This document shows positions 46,776 through 56,713 of a stretch of DNA of 64,000 nucleotides, piece by piece. Origin of the DNA: Campylobacter aviculae (GTDB taxonomy: Bacteria; Campylobacterota; Campylobacteria; Campylobacterales; Campylobacteraceae). A program made the translations under genes and the position numbers. The stretch lies in the NCBI RefSeq assembly GCF_005406215.1, contig NZ_NXMA01000002.1:62001-126000 (forward strand). The letters are read 5' to 3'. Within the stretch, counting starts at the first letter, position 1. Each line of letters opens with the position of its first letter. A model generated the notes under the pieces. It had not been told where the DNA came from. It did no database searches and worked only from the letters and a program-made list of their open reading frames with translations.

Positions 46776-46931
46776 TTATTTACAAGATGCAAATAAACCC
46801 AAACGGCACATTTTTCTTTGATGCTGCGTTGGTAAAGCATTGCATTTTTTCAATCTTTCTTTATAATCGGGACAGGAATTTTTAGCATACACTACACCCA
46901 AAAGTATAAAAATAAAAAATATTTTTCTCAT
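46776..46931 (-). CDS. Small secreted cysteine protein, partner of EF-hand protein B
   Basis: 51 residues, too short for many gene callers. Signal peptide RKIFFIFILLGVVYA, then NSCPDYKERLKKCNALPTQH and QRKMCRLGLFASCK with four cysteines. Like its paralogue at 45561 it ends with a C-x10-C-R-L motif (KKCNALP...KMCRL versus RYCDRLP...TMCRL). The ATG follows AAGGG and a TATAAT at 46953-46948. It lies 30 bp upstream of protein B on the same strand. Confidence 0.65.
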   Translation of the reverse strand: MRKIFFIFILLGVVYAKNSCPDYKERLKKCNALPTQHQRKMCRLGLFASCK

Positions 46932-46947
46932 GATTAAAACCCTTAAT

Positions 46948-46953
46948 ATTATA
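46948..46953 (-). promoter_or_regulatory. -10 box of the EF-hand module
   Basis: CTTATAATATTAAGGG on the minus strand: TATAAT 17 bp before the small-protein start at 46931, so it probably drives 46931 to 44595. The divergent promoter of the PP-loop gene lies 57 bp away. Confidence 0.55.
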
Positions 46954-47009
46954 AGCTAGTTTTTGATATAATTATAAATTTGATATCGACAAAAAAGAAA
47001 AAGATTTTA

Positions 47010-47015
47010 TATAAT
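47010..47015 (+). promoter_or_regulatory. -10 box of the PP-loop gene
   Basis: TTTTATATAATAAAG contains TATAAT 22 bp before the ATG at 47038. Confidence 0.5.
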
Positions 47016-47037
47016 AAAGAATGTAATAAGGAATACA

Positions 47038-48021
47038 ATGAAAGCATTAGCCCTTTTTAGTGGTGGCCTTGATAGTATGTTAGCAATGAAACTCATCACT
47101 TCTCAAGGTATAGAAGTAAAAGCTCTAAATATTAATATAGGTTTTGGAAGCACAAGCGATAAAAGTGAGATCATGAAAAAAAGAGCGGCTATGGTGGGTG
47201 CAGATTTTGAAATGATCGATGTAAGAAATTCTTATTTACAAGAAGTTCTTTTTAATCCACAATATGGCTATGGTAAGCATTTTAACCCTTGCATAGATTG
47301 CCATGCTTTTATGTTTAAAACTGCTCTTGCTATGCTAAAAGAAGAAAATGCAAGTTTTATCATCACCGGAGAAGTCTTAGGACAAAGACCGATGAGTCAA
47401 AGAAATGACGCTATGGCTAAGGTTAAAAAATTAGCCCTTGATGAAGAGGATCTTATCTTGCGTCCTATGTGCGCCAAAAATTTACCTCTAACAAAGCCTG
47501 AAAGAGAAGGTTGGGTGGATAGAGAAAAACTAGAAGGCATTAGTGGAAGAAGTCGCAAAAGACAACTGGAACTGGCTGCACAATTTGGACTTGAAGATTT
47601 TGAAAGCCCAGGTGGAGGATGTTTATTAACCCTTGATAGTTTTGCTAAAAAAATTCGCGATTTTATACAATTTGATAAAGATATGCAAGTTAATGACGCA
47701 CAACTTTTAAAATACGGACGTCATTTAAGATTGCCTATGGGCGCTAAAATGATCATAGGACGTAATGAATTAGAAAATGAACTTTTAAGAAATTTAAAAA
47801 CTCCAAAATATGAAGTTATAAACATAGGAAATTTAATAGGAGCTTATTCTTTGCTTAGCACAAATGCAAGTAATGAGGATATAGAACTTGCTTTAAAAAT
47901 TGCTTTAACTTACACCAAATGCGATATAAATACCAACTATGAATTAGAATTTAAAAACCAAAAATTTATCACCTCAGCTTTTGAAGATAAAACACAAATT
48001 AGCAAATTTTTTATCAGTTAG
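47038..48021 (+). CDS. PP-loop ATP-binding protein (adenine nucleotide alpha hydrolase-like)
   Basis: 327 residues. N-terminal PP-loop ALFSGGLDSMLAMKLI, as in ATP-pyrophosphatases that thiolate tRNA or make argininosuccinate. A Cys pair NPCIDCHAFMF and the segment TGEVLGQRPMSQR follow. A C-terminal cysteine (PGGGCLLTLDSF) and KYGRHLRLPMGAKMIIGRNELENE resemble ThiI-like/DUF814-associated proteins of sulfur transfer. No partner gene here. Activity not proven; probably tRNA or cofactor modification. Confidence 0.75.
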   Translation: MKALALFSGGLDSMLAMKLITSQGIEVKALNINIGFGSTSDKSEIMKKRAAMVGADFEMIDVRNSYLQEVLFNPQYGYGKHFNPCIDCHAFMFKTALAMLKEENASFIITGEVLGQRPMSQRNDAMAKVKKLALDEEDLILRPMCAKNLPLTKPEREGWVDREKLEGISGRSRKRQLELAAQFGLEDFESPGGGCLLTLDSFAKKIRDFIQFDKDMQVNDAQLLKYGRHLRLPMGAKMIIGRNELENELLRNLKTPKYEVINIGNLIGAYSLLSTNASNEDIELALKIALTYTKCDINTNYELEFKNQKFITSAFEDKTQISKFFIS

Positions 48022-48080
48022 TATAAACTAATTTCAAAAAAGAACGATATAGTGATTGAATCTTTTCAAAATATTGCTAT

Positions 48081-48112
48081 AAAAGCCCGTTTCAAAACGG
48101 GCTTTTTTTTTA
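48081..48112. terminator. Terminator between the PP-loop gene and aroC
   Basis: AAAAGCCCGTTT-CA-AAACGGGCTTTTTTTT, the most GC-rich stem in the window, followed by a T run in the plus direction. Confidence 0.92.
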
Positions 48113-49198
48113 TTTTAGATTATAAATTTTTTTCAAATTATTTAAATTAGAACTCGCATTTAAAAGCAAACAATCAGCTAAAACTAAACGCACCATAGCA
48201 TTAACCACAACACTTCCACGTATGCCAACGCAAGGATCGTGTCTGCCTTTTAATTCTAATTTCACATTATTTCCAAATTTATCCATACTTTCTTGTTCTC
48301 TAAAAATAGAAGGAGTGGGTTTAAAATAAGTTTTTAAAACAAGATCTTCTCCATTTGAAATTCCACCTAAAATGCCCCCACTATGATTGCTTAAGAATTT
48401 ATTATCCTTTAAAATATCATTATTTTGAGATCCATACATTTTGCTTGCATTAATCCCCTCACCAATTTCTACTGCCTTAACAGCATTAATCCCCATTAAA
48501 GCATGGGCGAGTTTAGAATCTAATTTATCATAAAGAACTTCTCCAAATCCTTTCATCATCCCAGTTACTCTTGTAAAAACCGCTGCGCCTAAACTATCTT
48601 TAGATTTTTTTGCATTTAAAATTTCAGCTTTAAAATCATTTTCTAAACTAGGATCAAGACAAAAAATCTCACTTTCTTGTGCCCATTTAAAATCAAATTG
48701 ATCCTCATTTAAATTTGATTTTAACCTCCCTACTCCAAAAACTCCACTTTGAACACAAATATCAAATTCATTCAAAAGCATCGCACATACAGCACCCCCA
48801 GCTACCCTAGCAACACTTTCTCTAGCACTTGATCTTCCACCGCCTCTATAATCTCTTAAGCCATATTTATGAAAATAAGTAAAATCAGCGTGTGCAGGGC
48901 GAAATACATCTTTAAAATCATTATAATCCTTAGAACGTGCATTTTCATTAAAAACAACTATGGCAATAGGATGGCCTGTGGTGTATCCCTCAAAAACTCC
49001 GCTTAAAACTTGTGCTTTATCGCTTTCTTTTCTTGGGGTTGAAAATTGATTTCCACCTTTGCGTTTATCGAGTTCATTTTGTAAAAATTCCTCATCAAAT
49101 TTTACACCAGCAGGCATTCCATCTATCACACAACCCACAGCTACTCCGTGAGATTCTCCAAAACTTGTAAATTTTAATCTTGTGCCAAAGGTATTCAT
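48110..49198 (-). CDS. aroC: Chorismate synthase
   Basis: Last shikimate-pathway step, from EPSP to chorismate with reduced flavin. 362 residues. [20 protein letters not shown] near residue 12, [19 protein letters not shown] near 125 and [12 protein letters not shown] near 322 are the family signatures. It overlaps rnc by 4 bp. Confidence 0.97.
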   Translation of the reverse strand: MNTFGTRLKFTSFGESHGVAVGCVIDGMPAGVKFDEEFLQNELDKRKGGNQFSTPRKESDKAQVLSGVFEGYTTGHPIAIVVFNENARSKDYNDFKDVFRPAHADFTYFHKYGLRDYRGGGRSSARESVARVAGGAVCAMLLNEFDICVQSGVFGVGRLKSNLNEDQFDFKWAQESEIFCLDPSLENDFKAEILNAKKSKDSLGAAVFTRVTGMMKGFGEVLYDKLDSKLAHALMGINAVKAVEIGEGINASKMYGSQNNDILKDNKFLSNHSGGILGGISNGEDLVLKTYFKPTPSIFREQESMDKFGNNVKLELKGRHDPCVGIRGSVVVNAMVRLVLADCLLLNASSNLNNLKKIYNLK

Positions 49199-49872
49199 GA
49201 TAAATTTTCCAATTTTTCAAGTGCAATTTTTGCCGCCATTTGTTGTGCCTCTTTTTTGCTTTTTGCAATAGCTCTTGCAATTTCCTTACCCTCTAGCTTT
49301 AAAGCAATTTCAAATTGTTTTAAATGATCGGGCCCAAAAGCACGCAGTGTTTCGTATTCTGGAGTTTTTCCTATGGTGCCTTGAGTGATCTCTTGCAGTC
49401 TTGTTTTATAATCTTTGATTAAATTTTTTGCATCAATTTTTGGAAAATTATTTTCTATGAGTTTTAAAGCGATATTTCTTGCACATTCAAAGCCTGATTC
49501 TAAATGAATAGATCCTATGATCGCTTCTAGGGCATCAGAAAGAATGGAAGGCTTTTGCCTTCCTCCATTATTTTCTTCAGATGCACTCATAAAAATAAAA
49601 TCACCCAAATTTAAACTATCGGCAATTTTTGCAAAGGATTTTTCATTCACTAAAGCGGCTCTTAATTTTGACAAATCGCCTTCAGCGTCTTTTCCAAATT
49701 TATGAAATAAATACTCCCCTACGATCAAATCAAGCACCGCATCCCCTAAAAATTCCAAACGCTCATTATTATAAGATTTTTTACAACTTTTGTGAGTCAG
49801 TGCTTGTGTGAGAAGATTTTTATCTTTAAATTGATAACCTAAGTTTTGTTCTAAAAGCTCGATATTTTTCAT
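49195..49872 (-). CDS. rnc: Ribonuclease III
   Basis: Cuts double-stranded RNA, including rRNA precursors. 225 residues: the RNase III domain with [21 protein letters not shown] (catalytic Glu/Asp) and [17 protein letters not shown], then a C-terminal dsRNA-binding domain ([21 protein letters not shown] to [15 protein letters not shown]). Overlaps aroC and rnhA by 4 bp each. Confidence 0.97.
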   Translation of the reverse strand: MKNIELLEQNLGYQFKDKNLLTQALTHKSCKKSYNNERLEFLGDAVLDLIVGEYLFHKFGKDAEGDLSKLRAALVNEKSFAKIADSLNLGDFIFMSASEENNGGRQKPSILSDALEAIIGSIHLESGFECARNIALKLIENNFPKIDAKNLIKDYKTRLQEITQGTIGKTPEYETLRAFGPDHLKQFEIALKLEGKEIARAIAKSKKEAQQMAAKIALEKLENLS

Positions 49873-50303
49873 TGATTTTCCTTTTGCAATTTTAAAGCCG
49901 CCTCTCTTGCTAAAATATCACATCTTTCATTTTCCTCATGCCCATTGTGTGCTTTGATCCAAAAAGCTTGAATTTGATGCGATTTTGATACTTGTAAATA
50001 TTCTTTCCACAAATCTACATTTTTTTTACCTTTAAAATCCTTTTTAATCCAATCATCAAGCCATTCATTAATACTTTGAACCATCAAATTTGAATCAGTA
50101 AAAAGTTTGACTTCACAAGGCTCTTTTAAAATTTTTAAAGCTTCAATAATAGCCATTAATTCCATACGATTATTAGTAGTATTTTTTTTCGATCCAAAGC
50201 CTTCCTTTTGATGCCCTTTATAACGCACTATATACGCCCATCCTCCAAAACCTGGATTATTAAGACAAGAACCATCGGTATAAATTTCAACACATTTCAT
50301 CAT
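49869..50303 (-). CDS. rnhA: Ribonuclease HI
   Basis: Degrades the RNA of RNA:DNA hybrids. 144 residues. The DEDD catalytic residues are in [45 protein letters not shown] and [15 protein letters not shown]. Overlaps the TPR gene by 17 bp and rnc by 4 bp. Confidence 0.96.
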   Translation of the reverse strand: MMKCVEIYTDGSCLNNPGFGGWAYIVRYKGHQKEGFGSKKNTTNNRMELMAIIEALKILKEPCEVKLFTDSNLMVQSINEWLDDWIKKDFKGKKNVDLWKEYLQVSKSHQIQAFWIKAHNGHEENERCDILAREAALKLQKENQ

Positions 50304-51273
50304 TTTTCACTTCACAAATAATCTTACAGGTATTAAATTCATAACACATGGGACAATGATAAAAAAATAAAGGCATGATATTTTTGCATTCTGAACAACG
50401 ATAAGAAAATTCAAGCCTTGCTTTAAAAGAATTTTCACGTAAAATTTTTAACATTTTTAAATTTGAATTTTGAAAAACAAAATGACTTGGAATTTGATCT
50501 TTGCTAATATGGCCTAAAGCATAAAAAAATTCTAAAAACTCTTGATTTTCTAGATTAAAAACTTGATCTTGCTTATAAAGCAAATCACAAATATCGTTAA
50601 AATTTTGCCCTAAAAATAAAGAATATTTTTCAAAAATAAAACGCCCTAGCATAGGATTATTTTTTATTTTAAGCTTTAAAAGTTTTTCTTTCTTTTCCTC
50701 ATCATTTGAATTTAAAGCTTGTAAATTTAAAGCCTTGATGAATTCTTGCTCCTTTTCTACATCCTCTCCAAGTTCAAATAAACATTCCAAAATCTCTAAA
50801 TTTTCTTTATAAGCTTTTAATTTCAAATACACAATTTTAAGAAGTTTTAAAGCTTCTTTATTTCTTGGACGAAGTTTTAAAGCTTGAAGTAAAACCTCTT
50901 TGGCTCGTTCTAAAAATCCTGCTTTAAAATAAATATTTGCCAAAGCAATAAAAATAAATTCTTGTTCATTTTTATCCTTGCTTTTTTCAAGTGCAATCAA
51001 ATAAATTTGAGTTGCTTTCTCAAATTCTCCACTTTTTGTAAAAATATCAGCCAAAAAACTCAAATTTCCAAAACTCAATCTCTCGTTTCTCAATAAGTCT
51101 TTATGTGCATTATCCATTTCGAATTTTTTAATAAATTTTTCAAGCTTTTGCTCTTCATCCTTATTTGAAAAAGCTTTCCAAACATAATTTGCTACAGCAA
51201 CAACAAAGATTAAAATCGTTAAAATGATGAGTCCTACCAAAGGATCTCTATATTCAACAAAGAAAAAATCCAT
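50287..51273 (-). CDS. LapB-like TPR protein with C-terminal rubredoxin-type metal site
   Basis: 328 residues. An N-terminal membrane helix (PLVGLIILTILIFVVAVANYVW) is followed by TPR repeats (FLADIFTKSGEFEKATQIYLIALEKSKD, ALANIYFKAGFLERAKEVLLQALKLRPRNKEAL). A C-terminal CSECKNIMPLFFYHCPMC with two CxxC knuckles ends it. This helix-TPR-rubredoxin order is that of LapB/YciM, which regulates LPS synthesis. Clearly divergent from E. coli. It leads the rnhA-rnc-aroC operon. Confidence 0.8.
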   Translation of the reverse strand: MDFFFVEYRDPLVGLIILTILIFVVAVANYVWKAFSNKDEEQKLEKFIKKFEMDNAHKDLLRNERLSFGNLSFLADIFTKSGEFEKATQIYLIALEKSKDKNEQEFIFIALANIYFKAGFLERAKEVLLQALKLRPRNKEALKLLKIVYLKLKAYKENLEILECLFELGEDVEKEQEFIKALNLQALNSNDEEKKEKLLKLKIKNNPMLGRFIFEKYSLFLGQNFNDICDLLYKQDQVFNLENQEFLEFFYALGHISKDQIPSHFVFQNSNLKMLKILRENSFKARLEFSYRCSECKNIMPLFFYHCPMCYEFNTCKIICEVKNDEMC

Positions 51274-51317
51274 AAACTCTCTTTAAAATTTTATGCCAAA
51301 TTATAGCTAAATCTTTG

Positions 51318-51323
51318 TATAAT
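51318..51323 (+). promoter_or_regulatory. Extended -10 box of dnaG
   Basis: CTTTGTATAATTTTA: TATAAT 19 bp before the dnaG ATG with an upstream TG. Confidence 0.5.
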
Positions 51324-51342
51324 TTTATTTAAGGTTTTTAAA

Positions 51343-53157
51343 ATGATATCTAAAGAAAGTATAGAAAATTTATCCCAAAGACTTAATATTGTTGATATTA
51401 TTGAAAATTACATTGAAGTAAAAAAACAAGGCTCTAGCTTTGTTTGCGTGTGTCCATTTCATGCAGATAAAAATCCTTCTATGCATATTAACGCCCAAAA
51501 AGGTTTTTATCATTGTTTTGCCTGTAAAGCAGGAGGAGATGCTTTTAAATTTGTAATGGACTATGAAAAATTAAATTTTTCTGATGCAGTAGAAAAAGTC
51601 GCCAGCCTTTGCAATTTTACTCTAAGTTATACTAAAGAAAAAAATGAAAGCAAGAAAGATCTAAAAAATATTTTACCTAAATTAAATGCTTATTTTAAAA
51701 ATAATCTTTCTCATCATAAAGAAATTTTAGACTATCTTTACTCAAGAAAATTAGACGATAAGGACATTGCTAAATTTGAATTAGGTTTTGCAAAATCAAG
51801 CGAAGAAAGCGTGAGATTACTGCAAAATGAAAATATATCCATCGAGGATGCTTTAGCGGTTGGAGCTTTAAAGAAAGATGAAAAAGGCGAGATTTATGCG
51901 AGTTTTATATGGCGCATCACTTTTCCAATTTATGATCAAAAAAATACACTTGTAGGTTTTGGTGGAAGAACTATAAATCCAAACGTAATGGCAAAATATG
52001 TTAATTCTCCTCAAAATATGCTTTTTGATAAAAGTAGAATTTTTTACGCTTTTCATTTGGCTAAAGATGCTATCAATGCAAAAAAGGAAATGATTGTTTG
52101 CGAAGGCTATATGGATGCGATTGCTTTTCATAAAGCAGGTTTTAATAATGCAGTGGCCGTTCTTGGCACCGCACTAACCGAACATCATTTGCCTTTAATC
52201 CGTCGCTATGAAGCCAAAGTGATACTTTGCTTTGATAACGATGAAGCAGGATTAAGAGCGGCTACTAGATCAGCTTTTTTGCTTAGCACTCATAAAATTG
52301 ATGGTAAAGTCGCCATTTTAGAAGGTGGAAAAGATCCTGCGGAATTAGTCGCTAACAATCAAAATGCGAAACTTTATGATATGCTTGAAAAAGGTGTGGA
52401 ACTTGGAGAATTTTATATCAGACGCATCATAGCAGATTTTACGCTTGATTCAGCACTTGATAAACAAAAAGCCTTAGAGAGTGTGCAAAAATATACTTTC
52501 ACTCTTGAACCTCTAATTGCTAATTCTTACACACAACTCGTTTCTAAACTTTTAGGCGTGGAAGAAAAGCTGATCATTTTAACAAAGAATTTCAGATCTT
52601 ATAAAAATTTAAATTCCACTCCTTTAGAAATTCCAAACACAAAAACACACATTACAGAACTTGAAATTCTCAATTTTTTAAAAAATAATTCCAATATGCA
52701 CGAACTTTTTAAACAAATTAGCGATAGTGTTTGTTTTAAGCATAAAATTTTATTAGAAAAAATTTTAGAAAAAAAGGGTTATGAAGATAGTGATATAAGA
52801 GAACTGGAACAAAAAAATATCCGAAAAAATTTAAGCGAAAATGAATTTTTATTTGGAATTTGTAAGGTCAATTTAGCCTTTTTAAACCATATTGATATTA
52901 CAAACTCGACTTTGGCTTTAAAAAAACAACTTTTCACTTTAATCGATAAAAGCTCTTATATTTTAAATAAAAATTTATCAGAAGAAGGATGCCTGATTTT
53001 TTTAAAGGAGTATTTACCGATTTTAAAAAATGAAAAAAATGAAACAAAATTGGAACAATTATTTAAAAATTTAAATAAAATTCTGACGCTTAAAAAATTC
53101 AATGTGGAAGAATTAAAGACTGATTTTGCAAAAGAATCTAACAATGAACCTTTTTAG
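51343..53157 (+). CDS. dnaG: DNA primase
   Basis: Makes RNA primers for replication. 604 residues. Zinc domain VCVCPFHADKNPSM with YHCFACKAGGDAFKF (CHC2 ligands) near 40-65. The catalytic TOPRIM core has VCEGYMDAIAFHKAG and ILCFDNDEAGLRAA. The C-terminal helicase-binding region is weakly conserved. Divergent from the LapB-like gene. Confidence 0.96.
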   Translation: MISKESIENLSQRLNIVDIIENYIEVKKQGSSFVCVCPFHADKNPSMHINAQKGFYHCFACKAGGDAFKFVMDYEKLNFSDAVEKVASLCNFTLSYTKEKNESKKDLKNILPKLNAYFKNNLSHHKEILDYLYSRKLDDKDIAKFELGFAKSSEESVRLLQNENISIEDALAVGALKKDEKGEIYASFIWRITFPIYDQKNTLVGFGGRTINPNVMAKYVNSPQNMLFDKSRIFYAFHLAKDAINAKKEMIVCEGYMDAIAFHKAGFNNAVAVLGTALTEHHLPLIRRYEAKVILCFDNDEAGLRAATRSAFLLSTHKIDGKVAILEGGKDPAELVANNQNAKLYDMLEKGVELGEFYIRRIIADFTLDSALDKQKALESVQKYTFTLEPLIANSYTQLVSKLLGVEEKLIILTKNFRSYKNLNSTPLEIPNTKTHITELEILNFLKNNSNMHELFKQISDSVCFKHKILLEKILEKKGYEDSDIRELEQKNIRKNLSENEFLFGICKVNLAFLNHIDITNSTLALKKQLFTLIDKSSYILNKNLSEEGCLIFLKEYLPILKNEKNETKLEQLFKNLNKILTLKKFNVEELKTDFAKESNNEPF

Positions 53158-53240
53158 AAGATTTAAGAAAAAACATTTAATTTACCTTTTTTTAAACACA
53201 ATCACGCTAAAGTATAGAAATTTTTTTAAGGATTGATTTG

Positions 53241-53513
53241 ATGATGCCTTTTAGTGATGAAGAACTTATAAATCCAGTAAAATCAAGCTTAGAAAAAAGC
53301 ATTCCTATGTTAGAACGCGATGGGGGTGGGCTTGAATTTTTAGGGATTAAAAATGGAGTAGTTTATGTGCATTTAATCGGTGCTTGCAAAGGTTGTGCAT
53401 CAAGCGGAACAACTTTAAAATACGGACTTGAAAGACAACTTAAAATTGATATTCATCCTGAAATTACGATAGTAAATCTAAATGGTGGGGCAGAAGAATT
53501 TGCAAAATTATAA
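53241..53513 (+). CDS. NifU C-terminal domain Fe-S scaffold protein
   Basis: 90 residues. Nfu-type domain: KSIPMLERDGGGLEFLGIKNG near 19, then the Fe-S cysteines in IGACKGCASSGTTLKYGLE. It probably carries or delivers iron-sulfur clusters. ATG 53241 has AAGGA upstream; two further starts are in frame. It overlaps the next gene by 32 bp. Confidence 0.92.
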   Translation: MMPFSDEELINPVKSSLEKSIPMLERDGGGLEFLGIKNGVVYVHLIGACKGCASSGTTLKYGLERQLKIDIHPEITIVNLNGGAEEFAKL

Positions 53514-54054
53514 AAAACTCGGTATTGAACATTTTCTAAAAAAAGATTTTCAAACAGCAAAAATATATTTTTCTCTGGCTTATGAAAAACGTAAAAATAA
53601 ACGTTTATTTAATTTTATTCTGCTTTGTGATCTGGCTTTAAAATTTCCTAAAGAAGCAATTTTGCTTTTTGAATTTTATCTAGAGCATTATTCTGTAAAT
53701 AAAATTGATAAAGATTTTGAAGAAATTTTTAAAACCATAGAAACTCAAAATGAGAAAAAACTACACAATAAAAATGAGCTTGAGGATGGCTATGCCTTAA
53801 ATTATCAAGATTTTTTGAAAAGTGAACAGCAAATTGGTTTTAAAAAGAGTTTTGAAAATATTATAAATAGTACCAAGCTAGTTATTGACAATCGTGATGA
53901 TTTTTTAGATTTTTTAGAAAAATTGGTAGATAATGGCTATAAGGATATGACTTTAAATTATATAGAAAATGTTATAGCTCATTTTTGGGCTAATGAAAAA
54001 TTTATAAAAATTCAAGAAAAGCTTATAGGATTTAAAAGTGAAAATAAAGCTTGA
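53482..54054 (+). CDS. Helical protein of unknown function between nfu and murE
   Basis: 190 residues, no signal peptide. A TPR-like helical N-terminus ([46 protein letters not shown]) is followed by a Lys/Glu-rich helical part. No catalytic motif. It starts inside the nfu-like gene and overlaps murE by 17 bp, so it is tightly coupled. A TTG at 53500 (starting [11 protein letters not shown]) is an equally possible start. I do not recognise the family. Confidence 0.7.
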   Translation: MVGQKNLQNYKKLGIEHFLKKDFQTAKIYFSLAYEKRKNKRLFNFILLCDLALKFPKEAILLFEFYLEHYSVNKIDKDFEEIFKTIETQNEKKLHNKNELEDGYALNYQDFLKSEQQIGFKKSFENIINSTKLVIDNRDDFLDFLEKLVDNGYKDMTLNYIENVIAHFWANEKFIKIQEKLIGFKSENKA

Positions 54055-55324
54055 AAATTCATTTATCACAGACAATACTTTAGAATGTGAAAAAGATTGT
54101 TTTTTCTTAAAAACAGAACAAAATAAACAATTTGAAAATGAAGCCTTAGGAAAAGGATGTAAAATTATTGATGTTAAAGAGTGTAAAAAATTACTCAACA
54201 TTGATGAAAAGATAAAAATCATTGGCATCACAGGAACAAACGGGAAAACTACAACTGCAGCTGCAATTTATTCTATGCTACTTGATTTAGGATACAAGTG
54301 TGGTCTTTGTGGAACTCGTGGTGCTTTTATAAATGATGAACAAATCGATAAAAAATCTCTTACAACTTCTGCGATTTTAAAAACCTTAGAATACTTAAAA
54401 ATAGCCACGGAAAAAAAATGCGAGTTTTTTGTTATGGAAGTAAGCTCTCATGCCTTAATACAAAATAGAATCGAGGGTTTGAAATTTGCAGCAAAAATTT
54501 TTACTAACATCACTCAAGATCATTTAGATTTTCATAAAACCTTTGAAAATTACAAACAAACTAAAGAACTTTTTTTTACCGATGAAAGTTTAAAATTTAT
54601 CAATAAAGACGCTTTAGCAATTAAATTTAATGTAAAAAATGCTTTTACCTATGGCATAGAAAACCCTTCTTTGTATCAAATCAAAGCTTATTCTTTAGAA
54701 AATGGGATTGAAGCAATTGTTATGATTAAAAATATAAGTTTTCATATAGAATCGCCTATGTTAGGACTATTTAATCTTTATAATCTTTTAGCTGCAAGTG
54801 CCTGTGTGAATGAACTTGTTAAGCCAAATTTGGACGATTTAGAAAAAGCAATCAGTCATTTTGGAGGGGTTTGTGGAAGAGTTGAACAAGTTGCTAATGG
54901 AGTGATTGTGGATTTTGCCCACACTCCTGATGGTATAGAAAAAGTGCTTGATGCTCTTAAAAATAAAAAGCTTATCGTGGTTTTTGGAGCAGGGGGTAAT
55001 AGAGATCGCACTAAACGACCCTTAATGGGTAAAATTGTAGAACACTTTGCAAAAACTGCTATCATTACAAGCGATAATCCACGTGATGAGGATCCAAAAA
55101 CTATAATCGAAGAAATTGCAAGCGGTTTTAAAGAACCCGATAAAGCTTTAATGATCGAAGATAGAAAAGAAGCCATTAAAAAAGCTTTAGAGCTCAAAGA
55201 AAAAGACGATTTAGTAGTCATACTAGGAAAAGGTGATGAAGATACTCAGGAAATTAAAGGTATAAAATATCCTTTTAGTGACAAACTTGTTGTAAATGAA
55301 ATTTTAAGGATAAATAATGTTTGA
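54038..55324 (+). CDS. murE: UDP-MurNAc-L-Ala-D-Glu:meso-DAP ligase
   Basis: Adds diaminopimelate to the peptidoglycan precursor with ATP. 428 residues. Mur-ligase P-loop [19 protein letters not shown] near residue 64, [10 protein letters not shown] near 137, and [37 protein letters not shown]. The DNPRDEDP motif that selects meso-DAP is intact. It fits dapD and dapF in this window. GTG start after TAGGA; overlaps ybaB by 8 bp. Confidence 0.96.
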   Translation: MKIKLENSFITDNTLECEKDCFFLKTEQNKQFENEALGKGCKIIDVKECKKLLNIDEKIKIIGITGTNGKTTTAAAIYSMLLDLGYKCGLCGTRGAFINDEQIDKKSLTTSAILKTLEYLKIATEKKCEFFVMEVSSHALIQNRIEGLKFAAKIFTNITQDHLDFHKTFENYKQTKELFFTDESLKFINKDALAIKFNVKNAFTYGIENPSLYQIKAYSLENGIEAIVMIKNISFHIESPMLGLFNLYNLLAASACVNELVKPNLDDLEKAISHFGGVCGRVEQVANGVIVDFAHTPDGIEKVLDALKNKKLIVVFGAGGNRDRTKRPLMGKIVEHFAKTAIITSDNPRDEDPKTIIEEIASGFKEPDKALMIEDRKEAIKKALELKEKDDLVVILGKGDEDTQEIKGIKYPFSDKLVVNEILRINNV

Positions 55325-55622
55325 AAATATAGATTTTTCCAAAATGGGAGAGCTTTTAAATCAAGTGCAAGAAAAAGCAAAAAATATAGAATCAGAGCTT
55401 GCTAATAAAGAATTCAGTGCAAAAAGCGGGGCGGGGCTTGTTAAAGTCAGTGCAAATGGTAAAGGAGAAATTATTGATGTTAGCATTGATGATTCCTTGC
55501 TTGAAGATAAAGAGTCATTACAAATTTTACTTATATCGGCTATTAATGATGTTTTAGCTATGGTTGCACAAAATCGCAATCATATAACTAACGATGTTTT
55601 AGGAGGCTTTGGAAAATTATGA
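55317..55622 (+). CDS. YbaB/EbfC-family nucleoid-associated protein
   Basis: 101 residues. [25 protein letters not shown] followed by [40 protein letters not shown] is the YbaB core that dimerises and binds DNA. Overlaps murE by 8 bp and the PDZ gene by 4 bp (ATGA). Confidence 0.92.
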   Translation: MFENIDFSKMGELLNQVQEKAKNIESELANKEFSAKSGAGLVKVSANGKGEIIDVSIDDSLLEDKESLQILLISAINDVLAMVAQNRNHITNDVLGGFGKL

Positions 55623-56713
55623 GATTTTTATTTTGTATTATTACTTTTTTAATGATTGGGCAAGCTATAGAACGCCCTACTTTTGAAGATTTTGTCGCTG
55701 GTTATCAAAGGAATAAAGCAAGTATGTTTAACTATGAGGGACTTCCTGCTTTTGTATTGAGTGAAAATTTACTTGCTGTTTTAAAACAACCTAATGCAAA
55801 ATTAAATAAATACGTAAAATACGATCCTTTTTTAAATCTTTACCTTGTTCGAACCGACTTTTCACTCATTCCTGCACCTATGGGAGATGAAGAAAAATTA
55901 ACTCGTAATGATTGGGTAGGAGTTTGGGATCCAAATAAACCTTACATAGGACATATCAAGTACCTAGCTCAAAATATTAACGAAAGAGATCAGCTTGACT
56001 TTAATACAAAAATAGGGCTTTTAGGAACTGCATGTTGTGAAATGATGGGTATTGCTTTAAATGATAACTCTTTTATAGGAAATCGTTATTTGAAACATTT
56101 CATGAAATATAATGATGTTTATTGGGGAGATATAGGTGTAGATTTTATATTGAGAGAAAATAAAATTTATGTTAATAAAATTCGCAAAAATGGTCAATTT
56201 TTGATCAATGATGAAGTAGTAAGTGTAGATGGAAAGCCTGTAAAAGATTTAAGAAAATTGAATGAAAAAATTCTTTTTGCAGATCGTGGAAGCACTCTTT
56301 ATTTTCAAGTATTAAGAGATAATGTAGATTTAAATATTTCAACTGAGGTTTTTGCAAAAGATTTAAGTATGTTTAATCTTCCAAATACTAAGCCAAAAGT
56401 AAAACCGACAAATTTTAGAAGCAATTTAGGCTTGAGTGTAAATTCATCATTAATCGTTACAAAAGTTGATCCAAAATCTAAAGCTGCTTTAGCTGGATTT
56501 ATGGTGGGTGATAAAATTTTACGCGTTAATAATACCATAGTCAAAGATTTTAAAAACTTACAAACCATACTAGCTAGTGGAAACGATTTTAATATTTTAA
56601 TTCAAAGAAAAAGCTCTAAGCTGCCTTTACATAATTTTAATGATAATTTGCTTGGCAATATCAACGCCAATGGGGATGGAAATTTCCAATTTTTTATTAG
56701 GCTTAAAAAGTGA
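55619..56713 (+). CDS. Exported PDZ-domain protein
   Basis: 364 residues. Signal peptide [18 protein letters not shown] first domain (TFEDFVAGYQRNKASMFNYEGLPAFVLSENL to MGIALNDNSFIGNRYLKHFMKY) is followed by PDZ-like repeats (DFILRENKIYVNKIRKNGQFLINDEVVSVDGKPVKDLRKLNEKIL, then LIVTKVDPKSKAALAGFMVGDKILRVNNTIVKDF). No serine-protease triad was found. Probably a periplasmic protein-protein adaptor. Coupled to ybaB and ispA by 4-bp overlaps. Confidence 0.78.
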   Translation: MRFLFCIITFLMIGQAIERPTFEDFVAGYQRNKASMFNYEGLPAFVLSENLLAVLKQPNAKLNKYVKYDPFLNLYLVRTDFSLIPAPMGDEEKLTRNDWVGVWDPNKPYIGHIKYLAQNINERDQLDFNTKIGLLGTACCEMMGIALNDNSFIGNRYLKHFMKYNDVYWGDIGVDFILRENKIYVNKIRKNGQFLINDEVVSVDGKPVKDLRKLNEKILFADRGSTLYFQVLRDNVDLNISTEVFAKDLSMFNLPNTKPKVKPTNFRSNLGLSVNSSLIVTKVDPKSKAALAGFMVGDKILRVNNTIVKDFKNLQTILASGNDFNILIQRKSSKLPLHNFNDNLLGNINANGDGNFQFFIRLKK

